Shown: one piece after another, positions 23,601 through 35,489 of the stretch | How positions within the stretch are numbered: position 1 is the first letter of the stretch | How the letters are laid out: each line of letters starts with the position of its first letter | Assembly (NCBI GenBank): GCA_015680685.1 | Contig: MNCI01001338.1 | Span: 1 to 64,000 of the forward strand | Length of the DNA stretch: 64,000 nt | Direction of reading: 5' to 3' | From: Gnetum montanum | Lineage: Eukaryota > Streptophyta > Gnetopsida > Gnetales > Gnetaceae | Program-made: the position numbers and the translations under genes | Notes under the pieces: generated by a model | What the model was told of the DNA's origin: nothing | The model's input: only the letters and a program-made list of their open reading frames with translations | Database searches by the model: none

Positions 23601-25019
23601 ATTTGCAATAGCTCACAAGTTGTTAACCATAAAAATAATGTATATGATACTATTTTATAACTTTCATACTTCAAAATGAGCTCACGTGCATCTCACTTGT
23701 CTACGTTAATAAAGGTAATAATTCTGCATCCTCTTTTGCCTACCATGGTTTCATCATGTTAATAACAATTATAACTCTGTTAAAAAGCCCTTTGAAATGT
23801 AGTAAATTTACACTATTTAGGTTAATGAATGTATGCTATTATTTTACTTATTTAACTAAAATTGTAGAGCTTATTCAGCCCAATTGCTTTGCCTGGCAAA
23901 TGAGTTTTTACAAATGGTAGTATACAGTATCCATTTAAGGATAAAATTTAAAAACAAAAATTTTGCTAACATATTATAATTAATATGTATTATCTCCCGA
24001 ATATGTTTGATAGGGGTAAATGGTGTCTCTTCCATAACTCTTAGTTAATATAGATTTAGTTTAATACAGATTTCACCATGATCAAAATCAACTTGTGGTC
24101 TGCTCCTGATGAACTTTTCATAACAATTTCAAATTCCTTATTCAAATAATACTAAGAAGAGACTTCTATATGTAAGGATATTTGCTAATTCTTGTTTTAT
24201 TTTTCTGTATAAATTAATTTCAAGGTCTTTATTCAGATAACACTTGCAAGCAGTGTTTCACCTGTTTCTAGGACACTAGGAAGCGGAAAAGTTGGGAGGT
24301 ATCCTTCAATATGTTTAGGGATGCCATGGGTTTTTTAGAATGTCATGGGGATGCAACAGGTACATGAGAAAGAATAATTATTAAGACATTCAGCTTTCAC
24401 AATATCGAAATTTATGGATAAATTTGTTATTCTTGAGATAGTTTAAACATACAATATTTTGGAATAAAATAAAAAATTGTTATTGGTATCTTTTTTGCAT
24501 TTTGGATGCCAAAATATGCTAAACGTTCTACCTGCATCGTGGAACATTTGTAGGCCAGGGACATTCCAAACATGATTTTTCCCTGCTTAATAGTGCTTAC
24601 AAAAAACTTTTATGTGTAACGATATTTGCTAATTCCTGTTTTATTTTCGGTATAAATCCAAAATGGCGTCGATTTTCAACAGTCACTTCATCAATTACAA
24701 AACCCAGCTCATGTGACCTGTGCATATGGGGGGCAAGGTCAAAGAAGTCCGAGCGTGACTTTCGGAGCACTGAAAATTCTCAGTACGTAATTGTTGCAGC
24801 AGGCTTTGAAGGGGCCCGCTACTTCGTCAATTTCTGCAGCGGAACGTTAAAAATCATAGAAGTAAGATGCAGCTCTCTATTTATTTAGACACGCAACCTT
24901 GGTAACACGTCAGGGTGGGTGGAAGCCTTGGATTCCCATCAGGGTGGTTGGTAGCCTCGTCCGCTGTCCATGAAGACGATCTTCAAAGTTGCACCACAAA
25001 TCCAAGAATCATCCAAGCA
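23601..25019. other. Non-coding DNA upstream of the truncated kinase copy
   Basis: No gene seen. The segment from about 24660 has a changed composition and includes a short duplication, CAGGGTGGGTGGAAGCCT and CAGGGTGGTTGGTAGCCT (about 24910-24957). It corresponds in position to the promoter/leader of the intact kinase. Confidence 0.5.
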
Positions 25020-25310
25020 TCTGATCCATCTCCTCTAGGTCGTTAAATTCAGCAATGCAAGCCAGTGAGGCCAAATATTCTGCAACGTTTTGGATAAGTT
25101 GGACAATCCGATGGTAAACATGCTGCGTAGAAGTGCTGTATTATGGCATCTAATTTTGGTTGCCATTTGTGTGAGGAATGGCAGTTTTTACTCGGCAAAA
25201 TTATTGCATGAACAAGAGGTTGAAAACTTGCTTGAATTCAAGAAAATGGTGTAGTCTGATCCTAATGGAGCTTTAGTTAATTGGCATCCTAACTCCATAC
25301 ATACTACATC
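25020..25310 (+). pseudogene. LRR receptor kinase 5' fragment, cut by a retrotransposon
   Basis: From about 25045 this aligns with the leader of the intact kinase ('TTCAGCAATGCAAGCCAGTGA'). The start ATG is at 25120, followed by signal-peptide-like sequence and KLLHEQEVENLLEFKKMV, then a TAG where the intact gene has CAG (Gln), then SDPNGALVNWHPNSIH. Similarity ends by about 25305 and an LTR begins at 25311. It is a third, independently broken copy of the same receptor family. Confidence 0.93.
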
Positions 25311-26382
25311 TGTTGATGCATAAATTTTGGTCGCATCAACATCATGAAAGAAAACTAGTTTTAGGAGACTGTTGCCTAGGACGCCTCCCATATGGGTATG
25401 GAAACCTGAAAATAGGCTCGGCTGAAGAGGGCTATGTAGCTTTTTGAAAATAGCAAACCAAACCAAAAAAATCAAGATTTAAAGCGAATGAATCTGAATT
25501 TAAATTGAATAACTATCTTAAAGTTGAGAATATAATAAGTAACTAAAAAATAAGTAACTATCTCAAAGTTGCTAAATATAATAAGTAATGTTATCCACTA
25601 CTGGGTAGAAAGACTATGATCGCCATGAGAGAGGGAGAGAGAGAGAAAGAGAGAAAGAGAGAATGCCCACTGTAGTCCGCACAAGGTAGCAACTGTGATC
25701 CTTAGAGCCTACCATCGTGTACCACTTTTTGTGCACCGTTGTAGAGAGGAAGACCGTCCACACACGTCTGCACCACCAAGACAAGCTACTGACCCAAAGA
25801 CAACCACGTCTCATGTCTTGCACATGGGCTGCGTTGCCTACGTTGTTGTAGATAAAAAGAAGAGAGAAAGAACCCTCTTACTGTCACCAAGAAGACCCAC
25901 AAGGATTTGATTTTGAGTCATTGGCTCTTGCTTTAGACCCTCCTCGAAGATCAATTAAAAGCATGTAAAAAAAGAACAAAGGAAACCACTGCTTAGTGGA
26001 GAGGAAACTGCCTCTCAAGACTAATAACCCCCCTTTTGGAATCCTCGCAAAAGCCCCTTTTGGACTCATTGGAAGAGCCCTTCCCCCTGGTTTTATAGTC
26101 ACTGCGGTCATCCATAATGATGTCCATGTTTCATGTAACGGCTACAAAAATGGCCACTAGTTCTTATGTAATAACGTCCACATTTTCCAATTTAAGTGCC
26201 CACTATGTCTATAACTTCCGAAACATCTACCACTAATGTTCGAAACCAACACCATCAATGACCACCACCCGATAGTTTAAATGCCCACCACTCGCATGAT
26301 TTTTACTGTGGTTATTAAGAGAGAGAAATAGAGCCATTGATAATCATGGCCCCATGAGAGCATGGGAGTGTTGACATCAATA
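25311..26382 (-). mobile_element. Element 4 LTR (gypsy), minus orientation
   Basis: Plus-strand ends are TGTTGATG and CATCAATA, an inverted-repeat pair with one transition. A TATA box on the minus strand (TATAAAA, complement of 26091-26097) lies about 285 bp in from the 26382 end, as expected for U3-R of a minus-strand LTR. The next internal sequence on the minus strand side reads AAAAGTTTGGGGACTAAG, a purine-rich tract. A pol fragment lies upstream on the same strand. The target duplication cannot be checked because the other end is outside the window. Confidence 0.65.
25619..25665. repeat. GA-rich simple sequence
   Basis: GAGAGAGGGAGAGAGAGAGA and related purine repeats inside the element 4 LTR. 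Confidence 0.85.
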
Positions 26383-27557
26383 CTTAGTCCCCAAACTTTT
26401 AATTGCATGCAAGTGCAAAGAACAAGATCACAAACATCACAAAATAATCAAATGGAAAATTAAAAGTAAACTAAACATAATTAAAATAACCATATAATTA
26501 GAAGAGAACTAAATGCGTGCCACCCAAACCATACCATCTTATTTAATCACACTCTAAATATACAATTTTATTAATTTTAACTACATATATCCATATATAA
26601 TTAAAATATAATTATGATTTCTTTCCCAATTCTCTCACAAGGTAAAAGTTAACAACATGCAGACTACTTTGAACACAAGACCCATACTAAACTTAATGAG
26701 AAGGACAGGCTCACGTTAGATCGTGGCTAGCCGCAACTTTCAAATTTTTCCTTGGAATGTTTTTTTTTGTTGACATTGAAAAAGAAAATGGATGAAAAGG
26801 GATTATTTGCCTTTTTTTTCCTTGGAAAATAGGTTCGAAAGGGAAATTGGAGGTTAGGGTGAGAATAGCTGCCGGACCCTATCACACTCAAAAACTTATT
26901 ACACTACCAATGTACATGGTCCTCATTCCCTTTTTCTTTTTTCTTTTTTTCTTTTTTATTTTTTTTAGAAAACTTTGCCCATGGTGTAGTTCAACACTCG
27001 TGTATGTGTCTTTGATTACAATTTGATGGCATCATAGTAGGTCTCTTAGGCATCTAAGGGTTCTCAAGTGGAGATGAACACACTTCACCCCATTGTTCAT
27101 AGGGTAACCATGGATCATTACACTTGAGGGCTAGGAGTTATGAGAGGGAAAATGGGATTTTCCAAGGTCACCTAGTGATTATGGCTAACCATTCTCCAAC
27201 ATCACCTATTCTACACTCACATGATCATGATGATTACATGATAAGTTAGCACAAATCTCATGCTCCATAATCCAACATAACTAAAGAAACTAAAACCTTG
27301 AAAAAGACTGGGAAGAATCAAAGCATTATTGAAAGATATAGTAATAAAAGAGATTTTATGTAATATTAATGAGAAATATTATATAAAGCATTATACTAAC
27401 ATTATTCTCAATGGTGGACCATAATGATTATTCAAATCATATGCAAAGAAAAAATCAAAATAATATGCCAATAAAGAAATGATGGAAATGCAAAGAAAAT
27501 ACGCAAATGAAACTATACACAAATGAAATGCATGATGAAGAGGAAGAAAACATGCAA
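26383..27557 (-). mobile_element. Element 4, 3' internal non-coding region
   Basis: This lies between the pol end and the 3' LTR of element 4. No open frame of note. A CT/T-rich run (about 26925-26970) and an AT-rich patch are the only features. Confidence 0.5.
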
Positions 27558-27890
27558 CTAAGAATCTACTAGGTGTCCACGTGGGGCATTTGAATAGAAA
27601 TGCTTTAAATGAAATGCATTAAAATTGCTAGGTAACCTATGTCCTTGCACATTAGCAACCTTGTACATATTGGGGCCAAGGACGTCCTTAACTCGGAATG
27701 GGCCTGACCACATAAGAGAGAACTTACCTAAGAGATTTTCTTGGTTAAATGTTCTACCTTTTTCTTGGACTAGGTCTCCTCTCTTAAAGACTTCACCAAA
27801 GTACTTCTTATCAAGACATTTTTTAACAATTTTTCAATGCTTAAGATTACGAAAATCAAGATCTAATCTTAACTTGCTTGATCATTTTCT
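27558..27890 (-). pseudogene. Element 4 integrase C-terminal remnant
   Basis: The minus strand encodes KYFGEVFKRGDLVQEKGR, GKFSLMWSGPFRVKDVLG, then MYKVANVQGHRLP and a terminal FHLKHFY..GHLVDS stop. This is the conserved C-terminal part of gypsy integrases ('F..GDLVL', 'GKF...W.GPf.v', 'LK.yy'). Upstream the frame is broken, and the open frame at 27882-28331 is not recognisable integrase core. The element 3 LTR cuts the pol at 28294. Confidence 0.75.
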
Positions 27891-28293
27891 ATAAAGTTTT
27901 TCTTTGATATAAGTTTCAATGATAAGTTTAGGTCTTGGTGGGTCATCGGATATAGCCTTTCTAGGAGAATGTTCCATGGATGTGTCATTAAAATTTAGCA
28001 CACCTTCAACTATTTTAAGAGGTAGGGTCTTATTTATATCTTTATCTTCCCCTAAAGGTGGTAGATTACTCAGACGAAATCCATCATGTTGTTGATAAGG
28101 CAAGGTGTCTCCATAGATTTCTTCACCTTCTCTAGAACTTTCATAGAATTGGGTGGGACCTACATGAGAGATAGGATTTTTTGTAATTCCACTCACATAG
28201 TCATTTACAACATGTTTGCTATGCTCAACCTCAATAACCACAACATAAAGATTAGTGTTTTGATCTTCCAAAGATTGATTTTTTTGATCTAAG

Positions 28294-28977
28294 TGTAGTG
28301 ACCGAAAACGTTGGTGGCTGGAAAACACCAAGAGGTTGTCAGTCGGACAGTCTTAACCCTGGATCCATGCACGGGCCATGCTGGATAAACGAAAATGGGA
28401 TGCCTTGAACGGTCTGCTCGATTAGACAAGGACTTAATCAATGTTACTATAACCTTTTGCAAACATGTGATTTGAAAACAATGTTTATTGGCGTAAAAAT
28501 AATGATATTATATGTGAGGAAGCAAAAACGATGTAAGACGCGTGGCTAAGCAGAAGAATAAAGTAAACTAGAGTTAGGAAATACACCGCTTCAAGATTAC
28601 GACTTTACTTTGCCAAGGTGGATACAATCGGTTGCGCGACACATACACAGAGATCCCAAAAGTAACCAGAGACGTTCAAAGCAAGCCAACTGTACGCTTG
28701 AATACGGATCCAAGAGCTAACAATGAAAAATGCTACAAAGGCATCAGGAAAGAGCTAATAGAATGCCCGATGGGAATGCCCGCTATTTGGCTTTGTCAAC
28801 TCACAACTGTTTACAATACTCAAGATTGCTAATTTGATCTTTGCCAAGCCAAATGTTTGCTAAACTTGCCAATTGTTCAAAAATGCCCTTAAAATTGCTG
28901 GTTTGCCAACCAATGCCAACAATGCTCAAAAATACCCAAAATGTCAACCTTTAAGTTTTTCAACCCTTTGAGCATTG
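28294..28977 (-). mobile_element. Element 3 LTR, R/U5 part
   Basis: Plus-strand boundary TGTAGTGACCG, so on the minus strand the LTR ends in GGTCACTACA. It continues across element 1 into 36529-37761, where the TATA box and U3 lie. Rejoining the two parts (minus one 5-bp duplication) gives an LTR of about 1.9 kb. No partner LTR is in the window, so the limits rest on boundary sequences and context. Confidence 0.6.
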
Positions 28978-28982
28978 CTCGT
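28978..28982. repeat. Target-site duplication of element 1, left
   Basis: CTCGT directly precedes the LTR start at 28983 and recurs at 36524-36528 directly after the other LTR. Confidence 0.95.
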
Positions 28983-29999
28983 TGATGAGTGGCGAGGTAC
29001 CCCTACACTCAACCATACGAAACGAGCGTAGCATGCACGATCTGGTCGAACTTCGCAGACTAAGTGCCTACATGCCCCATGGAACACTTAGGGTTAATTG
29101 TTCATTATCTTCCCAGACTTACTTGTAGTTGTCACAGTGTATGGTTAAGTAAGTCCAAGGTATATGATTTTTATATGTTTTTATGTTTATATCTCCCATG
29201 CTATTGAGTTGAAGGGTGTAGAAACTAATTAACTCTAACTAATGAACTAAATCTAAATTACCTAGTGTCAGCATCTATTCCCAGTTACCGTACACACCCT
29301 GAACCGATGTAATCGTGGCTACCAAACACTAATCGTTGTTGGGATTACCACGCGTAACGCACATGCTCGAAGTGGTTGTATTGAGGCAGTTAACTAGGAG
29401 GAAAGGGTTGAGAGAATCTAATCTAGCCTAAGTGCGATGAGCATCCGTTCCTTGATTATCCGTACATATCTTTTGTACATGACTACCACTGGGATTACCA
29501 AGCATAGGTCCTAAGTATGCCATTGGGTTACCAAGTAGTCACACTTAGATGCTCGTAATCAAGTCATACTCATTCCGCGTTGCGATGAGCATCCGTTCCT
29601 TGATTATCTGTACACATCCAAAGATGCTCGTAATCAAGTCGTACTCATTCCACATTACTAAGAGAGAAAGCAATGAATAACATTAAATAAAATCCTATTC
29701 CATGCATTGCAAGGTTTATTTAGGAAGTTCATCTTTATTGTCGTACACAACTTGTGTTCAGGTACAATGTTGTTCAAATAAAGATCCATTCACTTTAGGA
29801 CTCCTACCGTGGGCACATGGAAAATATTCTATCTCTGGAGTGATCAATTTGCTAGAGTTTCCCTGCTTCTAGCCTAGGATGGGGAAACAAGGGGAAGCTG
29901 CCTCTTATTTATAGATATGACGGTGGACTGCGATATCGCGTACGCGACATCATAGGGGACGACACAATATCGCGGCCTATGCGATATCATGTCTCATTA
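28983..29999 (-). repeat. Element 1 3' LTR
   Basis: About 1017 bp. TATA box complement at 29906-29913, with GATATCGC-type palindromes on its U3 side (29935-29990). Its U3 end reads TAATGAG rather than TGATGAG, one transition. It includes an internal duplication of GATGAGCATCCGTTCCTTGA (29442 and 29583) paired with GATGCTCGTAATCAAGTC. Confidence 0.93.
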
Positions 30000-30014
30000 T
30001 ACTCCCATGACTGA
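30000..30014 (-). other. Element 1 polypurine-tract region
   Basis: On the minus strand CATGGGAGTA directly precedes the 3' LTR, comparable with CGTGGAGGTA before the element 2 3' LTR. Upstream AAGGAACTCGAGGATGAGTT resembles AGTAACTCAAGGACGAGTTT of element 2. Confidence 0.65.
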
Positions 30015-31763
30015 ATGAAAACTCATCCTCGAGTTCCTTACAAAATATTGGGAAGGTATGGGATTATTGACTGAATGGAACTAATGGGAATGACTTGTGA
30101 ACAGATCATAATTACAAGACTTGACAAAACTGGTGTTCATGACAACAAGGGTGAACACCTTATTACATTGACATCAAGCCTCATTTGGTAGCTTGAGAGA
30201 AAGAGAGAGAAAGAAGTGTTGCTGCTGTCAATGCCAATAGTGCACCTTTCGTTGTCCATCTATAAGCATGCCATCGATCTTGCTTCTTGCATAGCTGCTT
30301 TAGCACTGCTCCATTCTGAGTGTTTGCTCTAGATCCAATCCATTGTTGTATGATTGCCGTCTGCACACACAACACAATCTTATATTAGCAAGGGTAAATG
30401 AATCATCATGTAATTAATACCTTGCTTCGGTGTAAGTCCATTGGTTGAGTTGTGGTATGGCTGATATGGGTTTGGAGATATATTAATGATGACTACCGAA
30501 GGTGTAGGGGTTAGGAAAGAATTGAAAAAATTCGGGGCTAAGAGAAAATAAAAAAAATTGGACCCCATACCCCCATGACTAATTGCGAACCTCCAGTAGC
30601 GTTATAATGGAGAAAGAAAAGGAGTAAGAAAGATAAATAAAAAGAGACAACGGTAACGTCAGTAAAGTGGATGTCAAGATGGAAATGAACAAAATAAAAT
30701 TAATTGCAAGAATGTTAGGGAAAAGAAGTTAACTGGTGCACCAAATAGGAATGTCAGTGGGTCCTCCCCAAAGCAGCTCATGCCCTTAATGCCCTAACAA
30801 ACCCACACTCAAAGAGTCTGTAGGCTCTAGGAATGTTATTTGGAACAAGAGTTAAAGTCTTAATCGTAAGAATTTACCAAAAAGAAAACAATTCATCAAC
30901 CAAAATATATACACTAATGATACAACCGGTAATGAGGTGAAGAATGGAGAGAAGGATGGAGAGAATAGAATGGAATGGGATCCCAAGAACAAGGTGGTGT
31001 ATAGCCCCTTGTGTAGTTCATGCTTAATGTGACTTAGAAAATCTCATTCCAACTCCGGCCTTAAACAAACCACTTCCAGTGACTTCGCATCAATGCATTT
31101 GGCCAAATCATCCACTTGGATAACAAGAATGCCTTCCCCAAGAGTCACCACCATTCTGATGAAACAAGGATAGAATGGGAAGCAAGAAGGGCCTTAGTTA
31201 GAGGGAACATTTTAAGTTCCATAACTAGTGCTTGTAGCCCAAGGAATTATTTCATCTAAGGGATGTGCTTTGAATTCTCATTTTTCTTCTCTTTTTTTTT
31301 TGATTTTGTGTTTTATGTTTTTATGCGTGAGAACCACACCATGCAAAGACTTTGTTAATTTTATTTTTCAGCTTCTCGATGATTGGGTAATGTCAAAACG
31401 GTAAGAAAATTCAAGAAGAAAACATCCAAGCATCCAAGAGAATGGTTAATACAAAAGCATCAAGTTCCCTTGAAGTCACACCCTTTTCAATCCTTGAGTC
31501 CTTCCTTAGTTTGAGAAATGCCCAATCACTGATTTGTTAAAGTTCTTATTATGAAGGGAACTGTACATTTCCAAGCTGAGAGAAACCATAGAAACTTTTG
31601 GATGGATGGATGAAGTGAACTCATTGCCTGCCATATCAAAGGAAACATAACTTAGTATCAACATCATGACTTAAAGGTAAAAACCAAACATTAGCAATCA
31701 AGAAGAAAACAGTTCATACCATCATGAAGAACACTTATTATGTGACAAACTTACAAGGTGGAT

Positions 31764-31774
31764 CACACACACAN

Positions 31775-31816
<42 letters not shown>
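31764..31816. repeat. (CA)n microsatellite containing one N
   Basis: A run of CA dinucleotides with an undetermined base at 31774. The length in the assembly may be unreliable. Confidence 0.95.
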
Positions 31817-31818
<2 letters not shown>

Positions 31819-31857
31819 GGAAAAGTATACTGATGTTGAAAAGCAAAAACTAGAAAA

Positions 31858-31966
31858 GTTAAAGAAATTTGTAAAACAAAAATGTGTAAGACAAAAATGT
31901 GTAAAACAAAAACATGTAAAACAAAAATGTGTAAAACAAAAACTTGTAAAACTAAAATTGAAAAAG
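31858..31966. repeat. Short tandem repeat, about 15-bp units
   Basis: Units of GTAAAACAAAAATGT, some with ACATG or CTTG variants, repeat about six times. An open frame encoding KQKCVKQK-type peptide is a by-product. Confidence 0.8.
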
Positions 31967-32033
31967 AATTAAGGGCCCCATATGATTAGCATAGGTGGCC
32001 ATCTCTCCCATGACTGAGTGGAAAGGGAGAGAT

Positions 32034-32690
32034 TCAAAATAATGAGCACCTGTTTGAATTTTTAAGAAATGTCCAACTCCTCCCGATTGATGATCTTAGA
32101 TTAAGGGGTAGAAGTTGGTGATGCTCATATTCCAATGTATCTATGCATTCATTGTTGACATAGTTTTTCTCCTCAGTTTGTTCCATGCATATTTTTTGGT
32201 TGCTCTTTCTAGTAGTTGTCAACCATGAGGTTTCTACTACTTGTTGTGTGGTTGCTACATACAGACATCTTTGTTTCATAGTTTCAAGGACACACCTGTT
32301 ACATGGAGACATTTCCTCCATGTCATCACCCGATGAATCACTGTATGTGATGCATGGAACTTTCCTCTTCTCGATCTTTCCATAAATGTTTATCTTAGAA
32401 ATCTCCAAGGAAAGATCATGGATGCTTAGGCATGCATCTACTGTGCTCACCCATGTCCTTCCCATTATAATTGGGAAGTCCCCTTTGTCATTGTTAACTT
32501 CAATCACTAGCAAATCAGCTGGGTAAGACCAACCACACACAGTGGTAATGATGTCCTCCACTAATCCCAAGGGAATGGTGATTGACTGGTCTGCCAGCTC
32601 TAGTTGAATATTGCTCTTCTTAAGTTGGGGTAGTTCCAGGTGTGATACATCTCTCATTATATTAAGTTGACTCCAGAACCTGAGTCAAGA
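32034..32690 (-). pseudogene. Element 1 aspartic protease region
   Basis: The open minus-strand frame encodes LKKSNIQLELADQSI, CGWSYPADLLVIEV and GDFPIIMGRTWVS, the flap and C-terminal parts of an LTR-retroelement protease, nearly identical to element 2. The active-site segment lies just upstream in another frame near 32690 ('GALLDSGS'-like sequence), so the gene is broken there. The tail carries VPCITYSDSSGDD, also in element 2. Confidence 0.82.
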
Positions 32691-32833
32691 AGAGCCCTAT
32701 GTGGTTCATTTCCAGTGATTTGTAAATAGATTAAGGGACTCCCAGGGTTAGTTAGTTTCCTGGGAAGGTGGCCTACCTTGATCTAGTCAGTTACGGTATG
32801 CATTAACATAACCATATGTGTTAAGCTCTATTG

Positions 32834-32920
32834 TTGGATGAAAGGGAGCATCGAAGCTTTATGTGTTGGAGAGGCANTTGGATGAAAGGGAGCATCGAAG
32901 CTTTATGTGTTGGAGAGGCA
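32834..32920. repeat. 43-bp exact duplication around a single N
   Basis: The 43 bases before N32877 are repeated exactly after it. This looks like an overlap at a scaffold join, not biology. Confidence 0.9.
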
Positions 32921-33479
32921 TGACCAAACTCAACCGCTTGTTGTTGTGAGAACTTCTCTAGGCTTTTGGTTCTGAAGAAAGGTCTTTTCTTTTTATAGTT
33001 TTTAGAACCAATAGCAGGTTGGATGTTTACTACTCTCATAGCGTGGTGTTGCTACAGTTGAGTAGGGAGTTTCCCTTGCATTGTTGGAGCAGGAGGTGTT
33101 ATGGGAACTACTGGTGGAAGAGATACGGATGGATTAGGAGGATGGTATGGGTATGGAGCCTCTCTTGGAGGAGAAGGAGTCCTCCTAAAGTACTCCTGAA
33201 CTTGGTAGTGACGTTGGGGAGTTGTGTGACCCATAGAGTCACTTGGAGAAATCGGCTGCTACACATAATAACCATATGGATCAGGCTGCTGGCAAGGGTA
33301 CTATTGTTTCGGCGGTGGCATCCCCCTTGACTATGGGTATTACCACTACTGATGTTGTCCGATGGGTTGTGGTGGAGTTCCACTTGGATAACATATTAAG
33401 GGATGGTGAAACTACCTTGGGTTACCTTGAGGATAAGGTAACCTACGAGGTGTTTGCTGTTGGTTGAGTCTTGGATTAA

Positions 33480-35347
33480 GCACATACACCCCAAACTCCT
33501 ATAGATGTGAGATAATTGGACAACATCCCTTAGGATGGTCATAGTGGTAGATCTCACATCCACCATTATCATCTATGTCTAATTCCACAACCTCATCAGA
33601 GATAGTAATTTTTCCCTTACCCTTATTATGTGTAAGGCCTAAATCTCTCCACTTTGTCTTACCTTTGTCACTACTTTGTTCTACCTTAGACTCTTCTACG
33701 ATTTTCAAGATAGTTTCAAGTCTAGAGTCTAAGGAATCCCACAGTTGGTCTACCTTGGCCAATACTTCGGTTGTTAGTTTTTGGAGTGGCAAGGTTTTTC
33801 TGTTCACCAACTCTTCAATTGGTGACTCATCCTCTTCATCGTAAAATTTCACTCCCTTCTTTCGAAGAGAGGGATCACGGTTATATTCTTCCGCACTTTC
33901 CCTTTTTTGTAGCTCACCTTCTTCTTTTGCTACTTACTGTAACAAATGATGTACTTCATGGGATCTAAGTTCTGATAATCGCCCTTGGGCATAAGTCCCA
34001 AAGGGTTTTCCTAGTCTCATACCTTAGCCCATCTACGATGTGGTGAAGTTGATCCTGCTGTGCATATCCATGGCCCAGACAACAATGTAACAATGTGTAG
34101 TATCGAGCCATGGAAGCATCCAAGGATTCATGAATACCTTGCTTTCATCCTTGGATCTGCTTACGCAAGTTAGACACTAGGGAGTACATTTGATACTTAT
34201 TGTTGAACAAATATAACATCGTACTCCACCTCCTAAGGATTGGTACCAACTCTCTGCTTCTTTGATGAGTGTTCTGGGAAAAAACTTAAGTTTTGGCCAC
34301 TTGTTCTCTATATTTTGCAAGGCGTAGGCATTGTGGAATGCCTGTAAATGATGTTGCGGATTAGCATTGTATCCCCCCTTAAAGCATGGGATATTATTGA
34401 TGTCTAAATGCTTGATCCGACTGTCTTTTAAATGCTTTGTTGGGATTCTTACTACCTCTGTTATGTCAAGCATACTTCGGGTTGCAAGTAAGGGCTTGTC
34501 ATGATCATCTCTTTCATGACGCCTATGATATCTCCGTTGTTCCCTACTTTCCCTTCATTCATGCCCTTGTCCTCTCTCTCGACTCTTTTGTCAAGGTTCC
34601 TTATTTTTCTTACTTTTATCCTCTTCGTTGTGTTCTTCATGATTGTGCCTAGAGGTGGAAGGAGAGGGTGAGTAATGTGAAGAAGGGAAAGAAGAAGGAG
34701 AACCATCGCCACAATGATGTTTCTTGCCTTCTCTTCTATGGCTCCAGCCCCAATCGTGATGACGATCTAAGTGCCCATCCTTGTCATTTGTTGTTGTTCC
34801 CTCTGTGAATAGTTGGTGTTCACGAGCATCTGAACCAGGGTTGTGTATCGTTGAGCGTAGGTTCTGATACCCCACCTCCTCACTTTCATTAAGAGGGGGA
34901 GCAACCCTTAATAGCGAACTAGTTATAAGTGGTTCACCATCTCTAGTTTCACNGTGAAACTAGAGATGGTGAACCACTTATAACTAGTTCCCACATGTCC
35001 CTCATACGTTGTGCTTCTGTGGGATAATAATCTCTTAAATCAAAGTCTTCCACAATGTATTCTACATATAATTTTGTCATGCCAATCTGTGCCAAAGCAC
35101 AAGGAAGCATGTTTGGGACTGATCGATCTGGAGGTAACACGATGTTACCTTGCAAATCTCTCCAACGCATCTGTTCATCTTGATGGAGGATAAAGGTAAA
35201 TTTTGGAATATACTCATCGGGATGAGTATAGACTATTTGGTATTGTTTAAGACTTGGCTAATTTCGGCTATGTGTTTTTGATTGTCGACTGTCTTTTGTA
35301 TTATCCCTAGGTGATATGCTCTTGTGAGAAGAAGAAGAAGAAGACAT
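33480..35347 (-). pseudogene. Element 1 gag
   Basis: Starts at ATG 35347 with a serine run and continues to THPDEYIPKFTFILHQDEQM, then RWRDLQGNIVLPPDRS, a segment colinear with the element 2 gag. A middle part has CFKGGYNANPQHHLQAFHNAY and FFPRTLIKEAESWYQSL, typical of Ty3/gypsy capsid. The C-terminal part has a zinc-knuckle-like C..Y..DHPKGCC. A TAG near the N-terminus and frameshifts, including one at the N34953 palindrome, break the frame. It codes for the particle core that packages the RNA. Confidence 0.85.
34916..34990. repeat. 37-bp perfect palindrome around a single N
   Basis: Bases 34916-34952 are the exact reverse complement of 34954-34990, with N34953 between. The right arm interrupts otherwise colinear gag sequence, so this is probably an assembly artefact. 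Confidence 0.9.
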
Positions 35348-35469
35348 GATGTCTTATAGGTGTGCTAATTACCGTCATATAATTTTTCTTCTTGATCAAC
35401 CTGAAGGTTCATTTAGGCTCCCAACGATGTGAGTAATATCCTACATTCTATTTAGCGCACAAACACTTA

Positions 35470-35489
35470 GTCCCCGACAACGGCATCAA
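35470..35489 (-). other. Element 1 primer-binding site
   Basis: On the minus strand the 5' LTR is followed by TTGATGCCGTTGTCGGGGA, three transitions from TGGCGCCGTTGCCGGGGA, the complement of a plant tRNA-Asp 3' end. It fixes element polarity as minus. Confidence 0.85.

Larger units (their letters stand above)
30015..32033 (-). mobile_element. Element 1 non-coding spacer where pol would be
   Basis: Two kilobases with no reverse transcriptase, RNase H or integrase similarity on either strand. It holds a CA microsatellite and a short AAACAAAAATGTGT array near its protease end, otherwise AT-rich. Confidence 0.75.

Noticed and set aside
33019-33467. Plus-strand frames opposite element 1 gag
   Set aside because: They mirror the minus-strand gag coding sequence and have no features of their own.
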